Shown: piece after piece, positions 11,401 to 19,089 of the stretch | How the letters are laid out: each line of letters opens with the position of its first letter | Numbering within the stretch: the stretch's first letter is position 1 | Source of the DNA: Methanosarcinales archaeon Methan_01 | Lineage (GTDB): Archaea; Halobacteriota; Methanosarcinia; Methanotrichales; Methanotrichaceae | Direction: 5' to 3' | Length of the DNA stretch: 64,000 bases | Assembly: GCA_001602645.1 (NCBI GenBank) | Contig: LUYE01000021.1 | Coordinates: 1-64,000, forward strand | Notes under the pieces: generated by a model | Databases searched by the model: none | What the model saw: only the letters and a program-made list of their open reading frames with translations | What the model was told of the DNA's origin: nothing | Made by a program: the position numbers and the translations under genes

Positions 11401-12609
11401 TTCAACCGGGCCATCGTCGAAGCGAGTTCCGTCAACGGTTCCGGCACGCCGCCGGTCCGCGCCAGCTCCGTCGTTGAGATCGACGAGTTTGAGGGCGAGC
11501 TTCCCCAACCGATCTGGCATCCTCCCGACTGGGGCTTCGAGTATATGGAGTACTCAAACAACCTCACCTGCGAGGAGATCGTCAACCTCTCGGCACCGGA
11601 GATGGCGGGGGAAAGGGGCGAAGATCGCTGGACCGTTGAGGCGAGGGATGAAACGGTGAACGTCGAACGCTCCGGGTCCGGCGCCGAGGACGGCGCCGCC
11701 GGGGAGGAGGAGGCGACCGATTCGCCTCGATTCGACGAGGTCTCCGGGAACCTCGACCTCGCGGTGAGCTATCTTATAACTTGCCAGAACGAGGACGGGG
11801 GTTTCGGCCCCCAGCCCGGAGAGGATAGCACCCTCGCCTCCACATCCCTTGCCGCCATCGCCCTGGCCGCAGCGGGGATGGATCCAGCGTCCCAGTTCAA
11901 AGGGGAGAAGAGCACCGCTGACTATCTGATCGAGAGCGCTCCCGATCTCGCCAACTCCTCCAATGTCGAGGCCCACACGGGCAGGTACGTCGTCGCCCTC
12001 GTCTCCGCGGGGCTGGATCCTGTTGATATCGGGGGGACCGACTACGTCGAGATCCTTCGGGGATACTCGAAGCCCAGCGGCGAGATCGGGAAGGAGAAGT
12101 ACATCTGGGACGACGGTTGGGTGCTCCTGGGCCTCGCGGCCGCCGGCGAGGTCGGGTCGCCGGAGGCGTCCAGGGCCGCCATTTATCTGAAAGGACTTCA
12201 GACCGCCTCCGGCGGATGGGCCTGGCATGGCGGCGCCGGCGGCGAGGACCCCGACACCACGGGGCTGATCGTATCTGCCCTCCTGGCCGTCGGCGAGGAC
12301 GAGAGCTCCGAATCGGTGAGGAAGGCCCTCGAATACTTCAGGTCGGAGCAGAACGACGACGGTGGCTTCTCATCCCTGGGATCAAACTCCGCCACCGACG
12401 ATTGGGCGATCATGGCCCTCAACGGAGCGGGGGAGGCCCCGGAAGGCTGGCGGAGGGGATCAGGCGATCCCTTGAGCCACCTCGCGAGCCTCCAGAAGGA
12501 GGATGGCTCCATCTGGTGGAAGGCTGATAGCGAGGGGTCCTCCTTCGAGTGGACGGCTCTGGGGATCGTGGCGATGTCGGGAGAGGCGATCCCTCCCGAC
12601 CTCCCTTAA
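5413..12609 (+). CDS. Giant secreted protein: N- and C-terminal prenyltransferase/squalene-cyclase-type alpha/alpha toroids, four DUF4430/transcobalamin-like repeats, DUF11 domains
   Basis: Continuous ORF (ORF track starts at TTG 5356; ATG 5413 chosen). Signal-like helix ILWLGLIFMLFLAGTEA; toroid motifs (CQKEDGGFG, QQNDDGGF, CQNEDGGFG); four ~200-aa repeats with NPTALGAL...GVSYSLGDPWGGGSPAVTDLAG; DUF11-type blocks (LIVTKKADKNSANPGEILNYTITICND). Confidence 0.85.
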   Translation: MGKGLRLFDPLILKGTAKCGKIHPSGIEKESRSIPAVRPVLRILWLGLIFMLFLAGTEATRDFPLTGDDPVIRDAASYLLSCQKEDGGFGNEPDAATSSIVPTADAAMALALTGDISRAKEGGNTPLDYLVANPPAGNSSGGSLGRYVMGIVAAGGDPRDVSGVDYVEKLKDLAKPPYGDENLFSESYILLGLAAAGESESSEAQAFISYVLDKQHSSGGWGWGGGSPDLDTTGIATIALLAAGEAADSQPIQDAIEHMSSQQNDDGGFPSSGMSADSNAISDGWAMMALNAAGVDPAEWRKGTATPATHLLSCQQESGVFWWKPDVKGAAGFLVEETSYSIIALMGKSLPITAAARGAEAEGATVSVTVLGDGDLLFSRDLAIGAKSSAKDGFEISNPTVLGALAATGLTYSLADPEGKGRPTVSDLEGYGAPIYFVDGARQTDPIGEYNLTGDECVVISAPDTVLPLRLTAPDDVVEGTAFTIEVASEDLDDRGLIVSAPVDGATVTVKSDTISADYTTDEDGKTPEITLKEPGEYRVEAKKDGYIATFYLNCGYQIINCRSSQPVDVTIHVLGNAAPLFSGEVEVTAVGFEKDGYEIENPTALGALEVTRVSYSLGDPWGGGSPAVTDLAGLGMPVYFVNGASPNVGLDEYFLSDGDWITVTAPYTVYPLKMTAPADVIAGERFKIKVESEEYDASWNKVMVPQQGATVTIGSETYTTGADGYTSDIMFTTAGEYRVRADKPGYISTYYLTPGGYHIIACEEGEIFTVAIHVLGNGNPLFSGEVDVGSVGFEKDGYHIDNPTAMGALDVTGVSYTLGDPWGMGSPAVTDLAGKGMPVYYVDGGAPSVGLDQYYLNDGDWITVSAPYTVYPLKMTAPTDVIAGERFKIKVESEEYDASWNPITIPQQGATVTVGSKAYTTGADGYTGNITLPSAGEYKVKADKAGYIGTYYLTPGGYQIINCLEAGGETVTIHVLGNGNPLFSDEIFVSNVGFEKDGYEIDNPTAMGALDVTGVSYTLGDPWGGGSPAITNLAGLGMPVYYVDGVAPSVGLDEYFLSDGNWITVSAPYTVYSLKMTNSKDATLPPPDEVVVGDPFKIKVVSEEYDATWNLVTVPQQGATVTVGSKTYTTGVDGNTSNITLTWEGEYKVKASKPGHIGTYYLTPGGYHIITATGEIDSDLIVTKKADKNSANPGEILNYTITICNDYPYAVKDVRVTDDLPEESSFEYADPWPNSTDGNHLEWNLPEEMPAGGCQVISLRVKVDDKPPSGLLENCIEVMALDENDDPICARGCSRVFVGITDPLIVTKTADKESVERGKKVKYSIEVHNIYAVENLNEVTVKDAFSRDVEFITAEPAPVQKYDEGDSLREIVWIFDQIKPGDFEDITLEVLVPEMQDFEFGMEQSVSGEGFVNAANDYSTTSPNYNLNNVVIVTAVNDTNVAIKASDSANVEVTDPGTELSTREHGSGSYESEDLVTVKTEDKSIEMAKDVSATFATTALGLYNNRSVTYSSRWTETACGKNRITGTTMSEAYRYATAIDRDSYFKLDETGTSMAFDSEFEGMGSFRVFQKPTAEGDQADFESEETYSGSFKVRQVANGSSIKYEKSASGTGLVAADKRIGDEQRSYESGSGAYDSDEIIEAATDYIAKEIRLAHQPTSFDLGGGLAFNNTAKWEEGIWSKNESKNRTTFIGEKFSSLDRLDKETVVRGLGDVATEAEFSGMGRFRMISIDTGVNVSENETVNSSTRRMREAEIEIDDLYSGDYSIERRVVFAGDFEYDRPHLSAEKSGEILYSDDAILARYNITLINDGNRALGPLFIRDLFPPGAEFVNASERTSRLSDGSAEWTFANLGLGRTLSITMWLDVTDCRTDEIVNRLEASAGYNGNVTTAVAFSAMETNWLSWHDDASVTATKTGEADPATPNLVTYTLTISNLDEDTKAAKVTDILPEGMRFLDSSPLPSSIDGNAVTWSLIEIGPYEAETIVYGVEALRSGRFFNRAIVEASSVNGSGTPPVRASSVVEIDEFEGELPQPIWHPPDWGFEYMEYSNNLTCEEIVNLSAPEMAGERGEDRWTVEARDETVNVERSGSGAEDGAAGEEEATDSPRFDEVSGNLDLAVSYLITCQNEDGGFGPQPGEDSTLASTSLAAIALAAAGMDPASQFKGEKSTADYLIESAPDLANSSNVEAHTGRYVVALVSAGLDPVDIGGTDYVEILRGYSKPSGEIGKEKYIWDDGWVLLGLAAAGEVGSPEASRAAIYLKGLQTASGGWAWHGGAGGEDPDTTGLIVSALLAVGEDESSESVRKALEYFRSEQNDDGGFSSLGSNSATDDWAIMALNGAGEAPEGWRRGSGDPLSHLASLQKEDGSIWWKADSEGSSFEWTALGIVAMSGEAIPPDLP
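5611..6460 (+). other. N-terminal alpha/alpha-toroid domain coding segment
   Basis: Repeated [QC]xxDGGF and GWGWGGGSPDLDTTGIATIALLAAGE-type helices. Confidence 0.75.
6499..8937 (+). repeat. Four tandem ~600-bp coding repeats (DUF4430-like plus beta-sandwich unit)
   Basis: Units begin near 6499, 7111, 7711 and 8320. Units 2-4 are near-identical (TIHVLGNGNPLFSGEV..GFEKDGYxIxNPTAxGAL..YVDG..PSVGLDxYxLxDGxWITVSAPYTVYPLKMT); unit 1 is divergent. Confidence 0.9.
11740..12606 (+). other. C-terminal alpha/alpha-toroid domain coding segment
   Basis: SYLITCQNEDGGFGPQPGEDSTLASTSLAAIALAAAG ... GWAWHGGAGGEDPDTTGLIVSALLAVGE ... EQNDDGGFSS, parallel to the N-terminal toroid. Confidence 0.8.
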
Positions 12610-12768
12610 TCGACGGATATGGTGACGGTAAAAATTGCTGCGGCATCAGCTCGCCACCTCGTCGGCTCTGGCCGAGATCGTCAAAATGGATAGACGAGAA
12701 GAGATAAAATATGGAAGAGATGGCAGCAAGACTGCCATCTCTTTCCGTTTCGCCCCAATCCTGTTCTC

Positions 12769-13908
12769 TTACTCTTCAGTGGAAGGCCGATCTTCGACGA
12801 GGACCAGCTCCTTCTCGGCAGTCTCTTGATCTGCGATGAGGACCAGGGTGTATATGCCGCCATCTCCCAGATCCAGGGTCTCTTTGAGGCCGGAGGCCTC
12901 AACTTCCAGGTCGCCAGAATACGTCGCCGCATAGCTGGTCACTTCTCGGCCCTCGACGCCCTCGAAGAGGCTCCCTCCAGCCACTATCTCAAATTTTGAC
13001 GGAGCGTCCCAGATCTGTCTAGACTTGACCCCCTCCCCAGCCACGATCTCCGTCTCATTGCCTCCAAACCAGACCGTCCCGCCCGTGGGAAGGATGAGGT
13101 CTGCGGGGTCGGACGCCAGGTTTGCGAATCGAAGCCATGAGGTCTTGACCTCGGGGATCCCCACGGCGTCCTCGACTGCGAAGGGGTCAGAGAGGCCGGC
13201 AAGGAGCAAAGAGGTCCTCGTCTCGGCCGCGAGGTCGAGTTCCAGCTCGAGGAGGAGGCTTTCGTCCTCCGGGTCGGTGACTTTAAGGAGATGATGACCT
13301 GGCGCGACCTTCTGGTAAAGGGACGCCTCTTTGAAGCCGATCTCTACATCAGGAAGATCGTCGACTCCGAACTCCATTCTTCCCCTTCCGAAGGAGAGGT
13401 GGACGGCCCTGACCAGCGCAGCCTGTCGATTGGCCTCTCCGGGCGTGGGAATAGAGCTCACGTTCCATTCACCGCCGTCCGGAAGGCGCGCAAAGGAGAT
13501 GTCGCCTCCTGGGGCACACTCGTACCCCATCTCGTCGACCGTCTCTCCGGACGAGTTGTTCAGCCTTATGGCGTCCCTGTCATCCCCCTGGAATACCCCG
13601 CTCTCGATGGAGTACACCACCAGAAAGCCGCCGGCCGGTATCGTCGTCCCCTCGGGGAATGTGTAAAGCCCCGGAGATCTCCGGTAAGACGTGTCGGTCA
13701 GGGTGTAGCCGCTGAGATCCGCCTCCCCCTCGCCAGGATTGTAGAGTTCGATGAACTCGTCGTTCATATCCCCGACCTCGCCGTTTTCATACCAGTCGGA
13801 CGCCGCGTGGGGCAGCATCTCGTTGATCACCACCTCGGCGGACGAGATGCCTGACAAAGCCAAAACCAGGATCAATATCGAATATTCTCTCAAGCTCAAA
13901 GCCTCCAT
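12769..13908 (-). CDS. Secreted lamin-tail-domain (LTD) protein with DUF4397-like region
   Basis: Signal peptide; VVINEMLPHAASDWYENGEVGDMNDEFIELYNPGEGEADLSGYTLTD is a classic LTD sequence; C-terminal DUF4397-like repeats. ATG directly abuts the stop of the upstream binding-protein gene. Confidence 0.75.
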   Translation of the reverse strand: MEALSLREYSILILVLALSGISSAEVVINEMLPHAASDWYENGEVGDMNDEFIELYNPGEGEADLSGYTLTDTSYRRSPGLYTFPEGTTIPAGGFLVVYSIESGVFQGDDRDAIRLNNSSGETVDEMGYECAPGGDISFARLPDGGEWNVSSIPTPGEANRQAALVRAVHLSFGRGRMEFGVDDLPDVEIGFKEASLYQKVAPGHHLLKVTDPEDESLLLELELDLAAETRTSLLLAGLSDPFAVEDAVGIPEVKTSWLRFANLASDPADLILPTGGTVWFGGNETEIVAGEGVKSRQIWDAPSKFEIVAGGSLFEGVEGREVTSYAATYSGDLEVEASGLKETLDLGDGGIYTLVLIADQETAEKELVLVEDRPSTEE

Positions 13909-14937
13909 CTAAGTCGGTTTGTGCTGATACGCCCAGATTCCCTCAAGCTCCATATCGAAGTACCTCTCGAAGATCTCCCGGTGGACTGCCTCAGGGTCCA
14001 CGTCGTCGAAGAGCGAGGGGTGAAACCACTGAGCGAACTGGAGATACGTCACGATCTCCGTGAGGCCGCTGGCCATGCTGATGTCGAATAGGTAGAGCCT
14101 CCCGTCTCTGATGGCCGCAAGGTCAGAGAATCCCGGCTCCGAGAGGATCGTCTTCTCCACCGTCTTCTCGTAATCCTCGGCCTTTGGGATCTCTCCGCTG
14201 GAACTCACCCGCGAGTATAGGATCACCTCAGGATCCTCTTCAAGGATCCACTCCCGGCTGACATATACCAGGGACCCCGGAAGGTCTTCTGCGACGTTCA
14301 CCCCTCCGGTGTCGGCGATCCTCTCGCTTCCCGCGGAGTCTGCGCCGCCGGTCCAGTCGACGTGGCCCATGGACATGAAGTAGACCCGCGGCTTCTCATC
14401 ATCTGAGAGGGTCTCCACTCGATCTTTTATCATCTCGTAGTGACCCCCGATATAATCGCCGAGCTCCTCGGCCTCGTCCTCCTTTTTCAAGATGATACCC
14501 AGGTCCTCTATCATGGGAAAGAGCGTGCCCAGATCAAGCGCCCGATACCTGAGGACGGGAACGCCGTTCATCTCGATCTGCTCCTCGATCTCCTCGGGGA
14601 ATAGGGCTCCGGTCCTGCCTATTACCAGGTCTGGATTGAGGTCGAGGATCAGCTCGACGTTCACCCTGTTGGAGGCGGTGCCGACGCTCGGCTTTTCCAG
14701 TAGGCTCAAAGGCATGTCGCAGTCGTCGGTCCGTCCAACCAACCGATCTGCCTCGTCCAGAGCGTATATCACTTCTCCAGCGGAGGGGACGAGGCAGACT
14801 ATCCTCTCGGGGGGATAGGGGACCTCCACAGCCCTTCCCGCCTCGTCGATGACCGTCACCGTCTCCTCGGCGCCGCCGACGAACGAGAGCGAGAGGACGG
14901 ATATGGTCAGCAAAACCAGAACATGTCGCTTATCCAT
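13909..14937 (-). CDS. BtuF/FepB-type ABC substrate-binding protein (corrinoid/iron-complex class)
   Basis: Signal peptide; TVIDEAGRAVEVPYPPERIVCLVPSAGEVIYALDEADRLVGRTDDCDMP, NPDLVIGRTG. Confidence 0.88.
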   Translation of the reverse strand: MDKRHVLVLLTISVLSLSFVGGAEETVTVIDEAGRAVEVPYPPERIVCLVPSAGEVIYALDEADRLVGRTDDCDMPLSLLEKPSVGTASNRVNVELILDLNPDLVIGRTGALFPEEIEEQIEMNGVPVLRYRALDLGTLFPMIEDLGIILKKEDEAEELGDYIGGHYEMIKDRVETLSDDEKPRVYFMSMGHVDWTGGADSAGSERIADTGGVNVAEDLPGSLVYVSREWILEEDPEVILYSRVSSSGEIPKAEDYEKTVEKTILSEPGFSDLAAIRDGRLYLFDISMASGLTEIVTYLQFAQWFHPSLFDDVDPEAVHREIFERYFDMELEGIWAYQHKPT

Positions 14938-15007
14938 TTATATCTCCTCTTCGAATTCTATAATCCCAACGGTGATCCTCGCCGCGGCCAAAATTTTGGG
15001 AGCGGGA

Positions 15008-15940
15008 TCACTCGACGAAAACGTCGAGGACCTCGCGAGTGTGCTCGACGAAGATCTTCGCGATCTCGTCGTTCTCCCCCATCCCCTTCAAGTAGACCTC
15101 CGTCTCGAAGCCCTCCGCCTCGAAGATCTTCTTCCACGACTCCGCCTCATCCCCCGCCATATCGTTGACGGCGTGATCACCGGCGACGATCATGAAGGGC
15201 ATCAGCCTCACCTTGGAGACCCCAGACGCCTTCACCTTCGCCAGGACGTCCTCAAAGGCCGGGTAGCCCTCCACGGTTCCAAGGAAGACGTTCTCATAAT
15301 CCTTTTCGAGGAAGCCGGCCATCTGAGAGTAGGCGCTGTTGGCGGGATGGTGGGTGCCGTGCCCCATCAGGACTACGGCGGTCTCGCTCGGATCTCTTGG
15401 GCTCTCCATCGCCGTTCTATTCAGCCCCTCAGTGACGCCATCAAACTGGGCCTCCAGAGCCTGAGATGTCGCCTCGTAGTCGTCAATGCTGTTTAATAGG
15501 GGCATCCCAAGGCCCAGGTTTCTGAAGGCGTAAGTATCCCCTAGGCCGCTGAGGCAGCCGACGACGTTTGCCGTGTCGTGGAACTCCTCGCCGGATATCA
15601 CGTGGAGGGATTGGACCGCTACGTCCTGATATCCCTCATCGTTCAGCTTCGCGAGAGCGGTGAGGGGGCTATCGATCTCGACGCCGTCCGTCTCCTTGAT
15701 CTTATTTCTTATGAAGTCGGAGGTGAAGGCGATTCTCACCTCCGCATCCGGGAACTCCTCCTCGTACATCTCCTGGACGTTCACGAAGGCTGCCTGGGCC
15801 TCCGGATAGCTCGTGCCGAAGACCACAAGAAGTATCGCCGGATTCTCCTTGATGGGCCCGGACATCTGGGCTGAAGTTGGACCGGCCACGGCCAGAAGGG
15901 CGAAGGCCGCGATTCCCGCTGCTATTTTTAACGTCTTCAT
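15008..15940 (-). CDS. Exported CbiK-type sirohydrochlorin cobaltochelatase
   Basis: Signal peptide MKTLKIAAGIAAFALLAVAGPTSAQ; ILLVVFGTSYPEAQAAF, VVLMGHGTHHPANSAYSQM, MPFMIVAGDHAVNDMAGDEAESWKKIFEAEGF are CbiK motifs. Confidence 0.9.
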   Translation of the reverse strand: MKTLKIAAGIAAFALLAVAGPTSAQMSGPIKENPAILLVVFGTSYPEAQAAFVNVQEMYEEEFPDAEVRIAFTSDFIRNKIKETDGVEIDSPLTALAKLNDEGYQDVAVQSLHVISGEEFHDTANVVGCLSGLGDTYAFRNLGLGMPLLNSIDDYEATSQALEAQFDGVTEGLNRTAMESPRDPSETAVVLMGHGTHHPANSAYSQMAGFLEKDYENVFLGTVEGYPAFEDVLAKVKASGVSKVRLMPFMIVAGDHAVNDMAGDEAESWKKIFEAEGFETEVYLKGMGENDEIAKIFVEHTREVLDVFVE

Positions 15941-15948
15941 AACATTAC

Positions 15949-15964
15949 CTCAAATAGATTTGAG
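15949..15964 (+). promoter_or_regulatory. Putative operator ctcaaatagatttgag
   Basis: Perfect inverted repeat CTCAAAT-AG-ATTTGAG in the divergent promoter between cbiK-like and BtuC-like genes. Confidence 0.55.
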
Positions 15965-16203
15965 TTAGTTCAAATGAAGTTTTGTATGGCTAAATACTTT
16001 TCTGCTAATTACGTCTTTGAATTCGACCTATTCTGATCAAAATAATCAAAAAATAGTCTTATTTTCAAATTTATTACCAGATATGCCCTTATAAGGCCTC
16101 AAAACCTGAAACTTCGTCCACAAACCTTATTAATCAAAATGATTTTCGCTACCTAAGAGTATATTGATTTGCGTGGAAAAGCGCTCGGAATACAACCCGT
16201 GAG

Positions 16204-17316
16204 GTGCTTCATCTGCCATTGATAGACGAGATCGTCGGAGACGACGTTGAGGACGATTCCATCTTTGAACTGGAGGAGAGCTACATCAGGTCGTCCTGGA
16301 AGAAGACTCTGATCGTCCTAGCCCTCTTGGCGGCGGTGGCAGTCCTGGCCGTTGCGGCGATCACCATGGGAGCCGCCTCTTCTTTCGGTACGATGGAGGC
16401 TCTGGGGACGATCCTCTCGAAGTTCTTGCCGGTGGAGGAGCCCTCTTCTTTCGTCCAGCTGATCGTCCTTCAGCTGAGGCTTCCGAGGATATTGATGGCG
16501 ATCATCACCGGGATCAGCCTCGGGGTCGCCGGCGCCGTGATGCAGGGGGTTCTCCGAAATCCGCTTGTCTCGCCCTACACTCTGGGCCTCTCCTCGGGCG
16601 CCGCCTGTGGGGCCGCCATAGCGATCGTCCTCGGAGTCGGCGTATTCGGCCAGGGCCGATACATCATCATCGTCAACGCCTTCATCTTCAGCCTTCTTAC
16701 CATGGCCCTGGTTTACGGTATATCCCGGATGCGGGGAACGTCGGTGGAGACGCTCATCCTGGCCGGGGTGGCGATGAGCTACCTCTTCTCTGCGATCATA
16801 TCCTCCTTGAAGTACTTCTCAGACAACGAGGCCCTGAGAGAGGTCGTCTTCTGGCTGATGGGGGGGCTTTATGCGACCAAATGGGAGAACGTTCTCCTTC
16901 TGGCTCCCATCGTCCTGGTCCTCACATTGCTTCTGATCCGCTATTCATGGGATCTGAACGCCATGAGCGCCGGCGAAGAGGTGGCATCGAGCCTCGGGAT
17001 AAACGTCAAAAGGGTCAGGATCATCTGCCTGATCTTGGCCTCGGTCCTGACGGCTAGCGTCATCGCCTTCACCGGCATAATAGGGTTCATCGGGCTCGTC
17101 TCACCCCACATCTGCAGGCTTCTTATGGGAAGCGACCACCGCTATCTCATCCCGGCATCGGGGCTGGCGGGCGCCCTAGTCCTCCTCATCTCCGATACCG
17201 CCTGCAGGACGATGGTCCAGCCCACCGAGATCCCTGTGGGGATCCTCACCTCCTTCATCGGGGTTCCCTTCTTCCTCTATCTCCTCGTCAAAAGGAAGAG
17301 GCGGTGGTGGCAGTGA
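16204..17316 (+). CDS. FecCD/BtuC-type ABC transporter permease
   Basis: LRLPRILMAIITGISLGVAGAVMQGVLRNPLVSPYTLGLSSGAACGAA; IGFIGLVSPHICRLLMGSDHRYLIPASGLAGALVLL. Confidence 0.93.
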   Translation: MLHLPLIDEIVGDDVEDDSIFELEESYIRSSWKKTLIVLALLAAVAVLAVAAITMGAASSFGTMEALGTILSKFLPVEEPSSFVQLIVLQLRLPRILMAIITGISLGVAGAVMQGVLRNPLVSPYTLGLSSGAACGAAIAIVLGVGVFGQGRYIIIVNAFIFSLLTMALVYGISRMRGTSVETLILAGVAMSYLFSAIISSLKYFSDNEALREVVFWLMGGLYATKWENVLLLAPIVLVLTLLLIRYSWDLNAMSAGEEVASSLGINVKRVRIICLILASVLTASVIAFTGIIGFIGLVSPHICRLLMGSDHRYLIPASGLAGALVLLISDTACRTMVQPTEIPVGILTSFIGVPFFLYLLVKRKRRWWQ

Positions 17317-18083
17317 AGCTCGCCATAACCGACCTCTCCTTCGGCTACAACGGGAAGGCCACCATCAAAGACGTATTCCTGGAGGTCGAGAGAGGGGAGG
17401 TGGTGAGCCTGGTGGGACCCAACGGCGCCGGGAAGAGCACCCTCATCAAGTGCATCGACCGGATCCTCAGGCCCCAGAGGGGGACGGTCCTCGTCGACGG
17501 GAAGGCGGCGTCCCTCATGGGATCCAAAGACTTCTCCAGGATGATGGGGTACGTTCCTCAGAGCACTAAGGAAATATTTCCCTACACCGTATTCGACATA
17601 GTCCTGATGGGGAGGAGGCCCCACATAGGGTGGCGCGTAACAGGGGGGGACGTGAAGGTGGTGGCCAAGACCTTGAAGTTCATGGGGATAGAGCAGTTCG
17701 CGAGCAGATACTTCGACGAGCTCTCTGGGGGGGAGAAGCAGAAGATCGCCATGGCTCGGGCGATCGTTCAGGAGCCCGAGATACTCCTCCTGGACGAGCC
17801 CACCAGCAACCTGGACATAAAACACCAGCTGGAGGTTATGAGGACCGTCCGGCTTCTAGTCGAGAAAGGAGGGATATCGGCGATCATGGCCATGCACGAC
17901 CTGAACCTCGCATCGAGGTTCTCGGACAAGATCGTGATGCTAAAGGACGGCAGGGTATTTGAGATGGGGCGTCCGGAGTCGGTCCTGATCCCCGAGAATA
18001 TAGAGAAGGTCTACGGCGTGAGGGCTGAGGTGATAAAAGACAGCACAGGAAGGCCTTACGTCATGCCCATCGATTCGATCTGA
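17304..18083 (+). CDS. BtuD/FepC-type ABC transporter ATPase
   Basis: GPNGAGKSTLIKCIDRILRPQRG; ELSGGEKQKIAMARAIVQEPEILLLDEPTSNLDIKHQLEVM; overlaps the permease. Confidence 0.93.
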   Translation: MVAVKLAITDLSFGYNGKATIKDVFLEVERGEVVSLVGPNGAGKSTLIKCIDRILRPQRGTVLVDGKAASLMGSKDFSRMMGYVPQSTKEIFPYTVFDIVLMGRRPHIGWRVTGGDVKVVAKTLKFMGIEQFASRYFDELSGGEKQKIAMARAIVQEPEILLLDEPTSNLDIKHQLEVMRTVRLLVEKGGISAIMAMHDLNLASRFSDKIVMLKDGRVFEMGRPESVLIPENIEKVYGVRAEVIKDSTGRPYVMPIDSI

Positions 18084-18171
18084 GAACATCCCATAGAAGT
18101 CAAAGAGATGAGGCTCGCCGGAGGGAAGAGTGCCTTCCGGGCTTAGTCGAGGCCTGAAGAAAAATGGCGGT

Positions 18172-18495
18172 TCAGGTCTGGGCCGTGGCCTCCTCGCGGG
18201 CCTGTGCCTCTTCGGCACCTTCCATGCTCGTCCTCACCGTCTTTCCCTCCTCAAGGACGAATCTCACAACGGCGACCTCTGAGGGCTCGCCTTCAACCAT
18301 GAAGATCCACCAGGACTCCCCACTTCCTCTCCTCGACGTCCACCTCTGAGACGGCATTCAGCAGGTCCAAGGCTATAGAGCCCTCAGCCATCGTCTATTC
18401 GGCCGTCACGTCCGGCACGTCGTCACCGTCGTACTTGACCTCCAGCGTCGCAGTTATATCCTCGGCCGCTGCGGCGAAGACGAGCAAAAACGCCA
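18172..18495 (-). pseudogene. Decayed gene for a small exported protein
   Basis: Minus strand reads MAFLLVFAAAAEDITATLEVKYDGDDVPDVTAE*TMAEGSIALDLLNAVSEVDVEERKWG, then continues in another frame as ESWWIFMVEGEPSEVAVVRFVLEEGKTVRTSMEGAEEAQAREEATAQT*: one in-frame TAG and one frameshift. Confidence 0.6.
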
Positions 18496-18679
18496 TGGAA
18501 TCCACCAAGAATGCGCTTCTAAGGTTCACGAATTCCCATCTCTTAATGTTGAGACTCTAAGGAGCTATTCTGACTTGCTCCAATTAGATCCTTCAGAACT
18601 ACGGAACAGAGGCTTCCGATGTTCGACGCCCATCATCGTAGTCAAAAGAATCGGAAACTCTCGATCTTGGCCTCGATAA

Positions 18680-18695
18680 ATCAAATTAGATTTAC
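18680..18695 (+). promoter_or_regulatory. Putative operator, TCAAAT motif (atcaaattagatttac)
   Basis: Aligns with five other upstream 16-mers in this island; lies upstream of ORF 18832. Confidence 0.45.
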
Positions 18696-18831
18696 ATAAC
18701 TCCAATAAACCTTATATCCTACGTCGCAGATTCCAATGATGCGGGAGGCCTAGTGCAGTCGGATTCCGGCCGCACTCAACAGATGTGACGACTGCCGGCC
18801 CGTGAGTTTGGGGAATGTAATAGGTGGTATC

Positions 18832-19089
18832 ATGGCAGAAGATAGCAGGAAGGCAATTAAGCTGAGCGATCTGAATAAGTTCCTCTCTGAGGGGGAGATC
18901 CGCTCCCTTGAGGGGCTCTCCATCGAGGGCGATATCGAGATCGAGTTGGATGTTGGCGGAGCGGAGTTGGGACCTATCCTCATGGCAGGTTTCGGCCAGG
19001 AGATCGTCAAGACGGCGGCCCAGCTCCTAAACTTCTCCAAAGCTCTGGGATACCCGGCCGACAACCTACTGGTGCAGCAGAAAAAATAG
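18832..19089 (+). CDS. Conserved-looking hypothetical protein
   Basis: MAEDSRKAIKLSDLNKFLSEGEIRSLEGLSIEGDIEIELDVGGAELGPILMAGFGQEIVKTAAQLLNFSKALGYPADNLLVQQKK; plausible composition, AT-rich promoter upstream. Family not recognised. Confidence 0.55.
   Translation: MAEDSRKAIKLSDLNKFLSEGEIRSLEGLSIEGDIEIELDVGGAELGPILMAGFGQEIVKTAAQLLNFSKALGYPADNLLVQQKK

Noticed and set aside
18733-18801. Possible cobalamin-type riboswitch upstream of ORF 18832
   Set aside because: Some GC-rich complementary stretches exist (ccggcc...ggcccg), but no cobalamin riboswitch B12-box consensus is recognisable.
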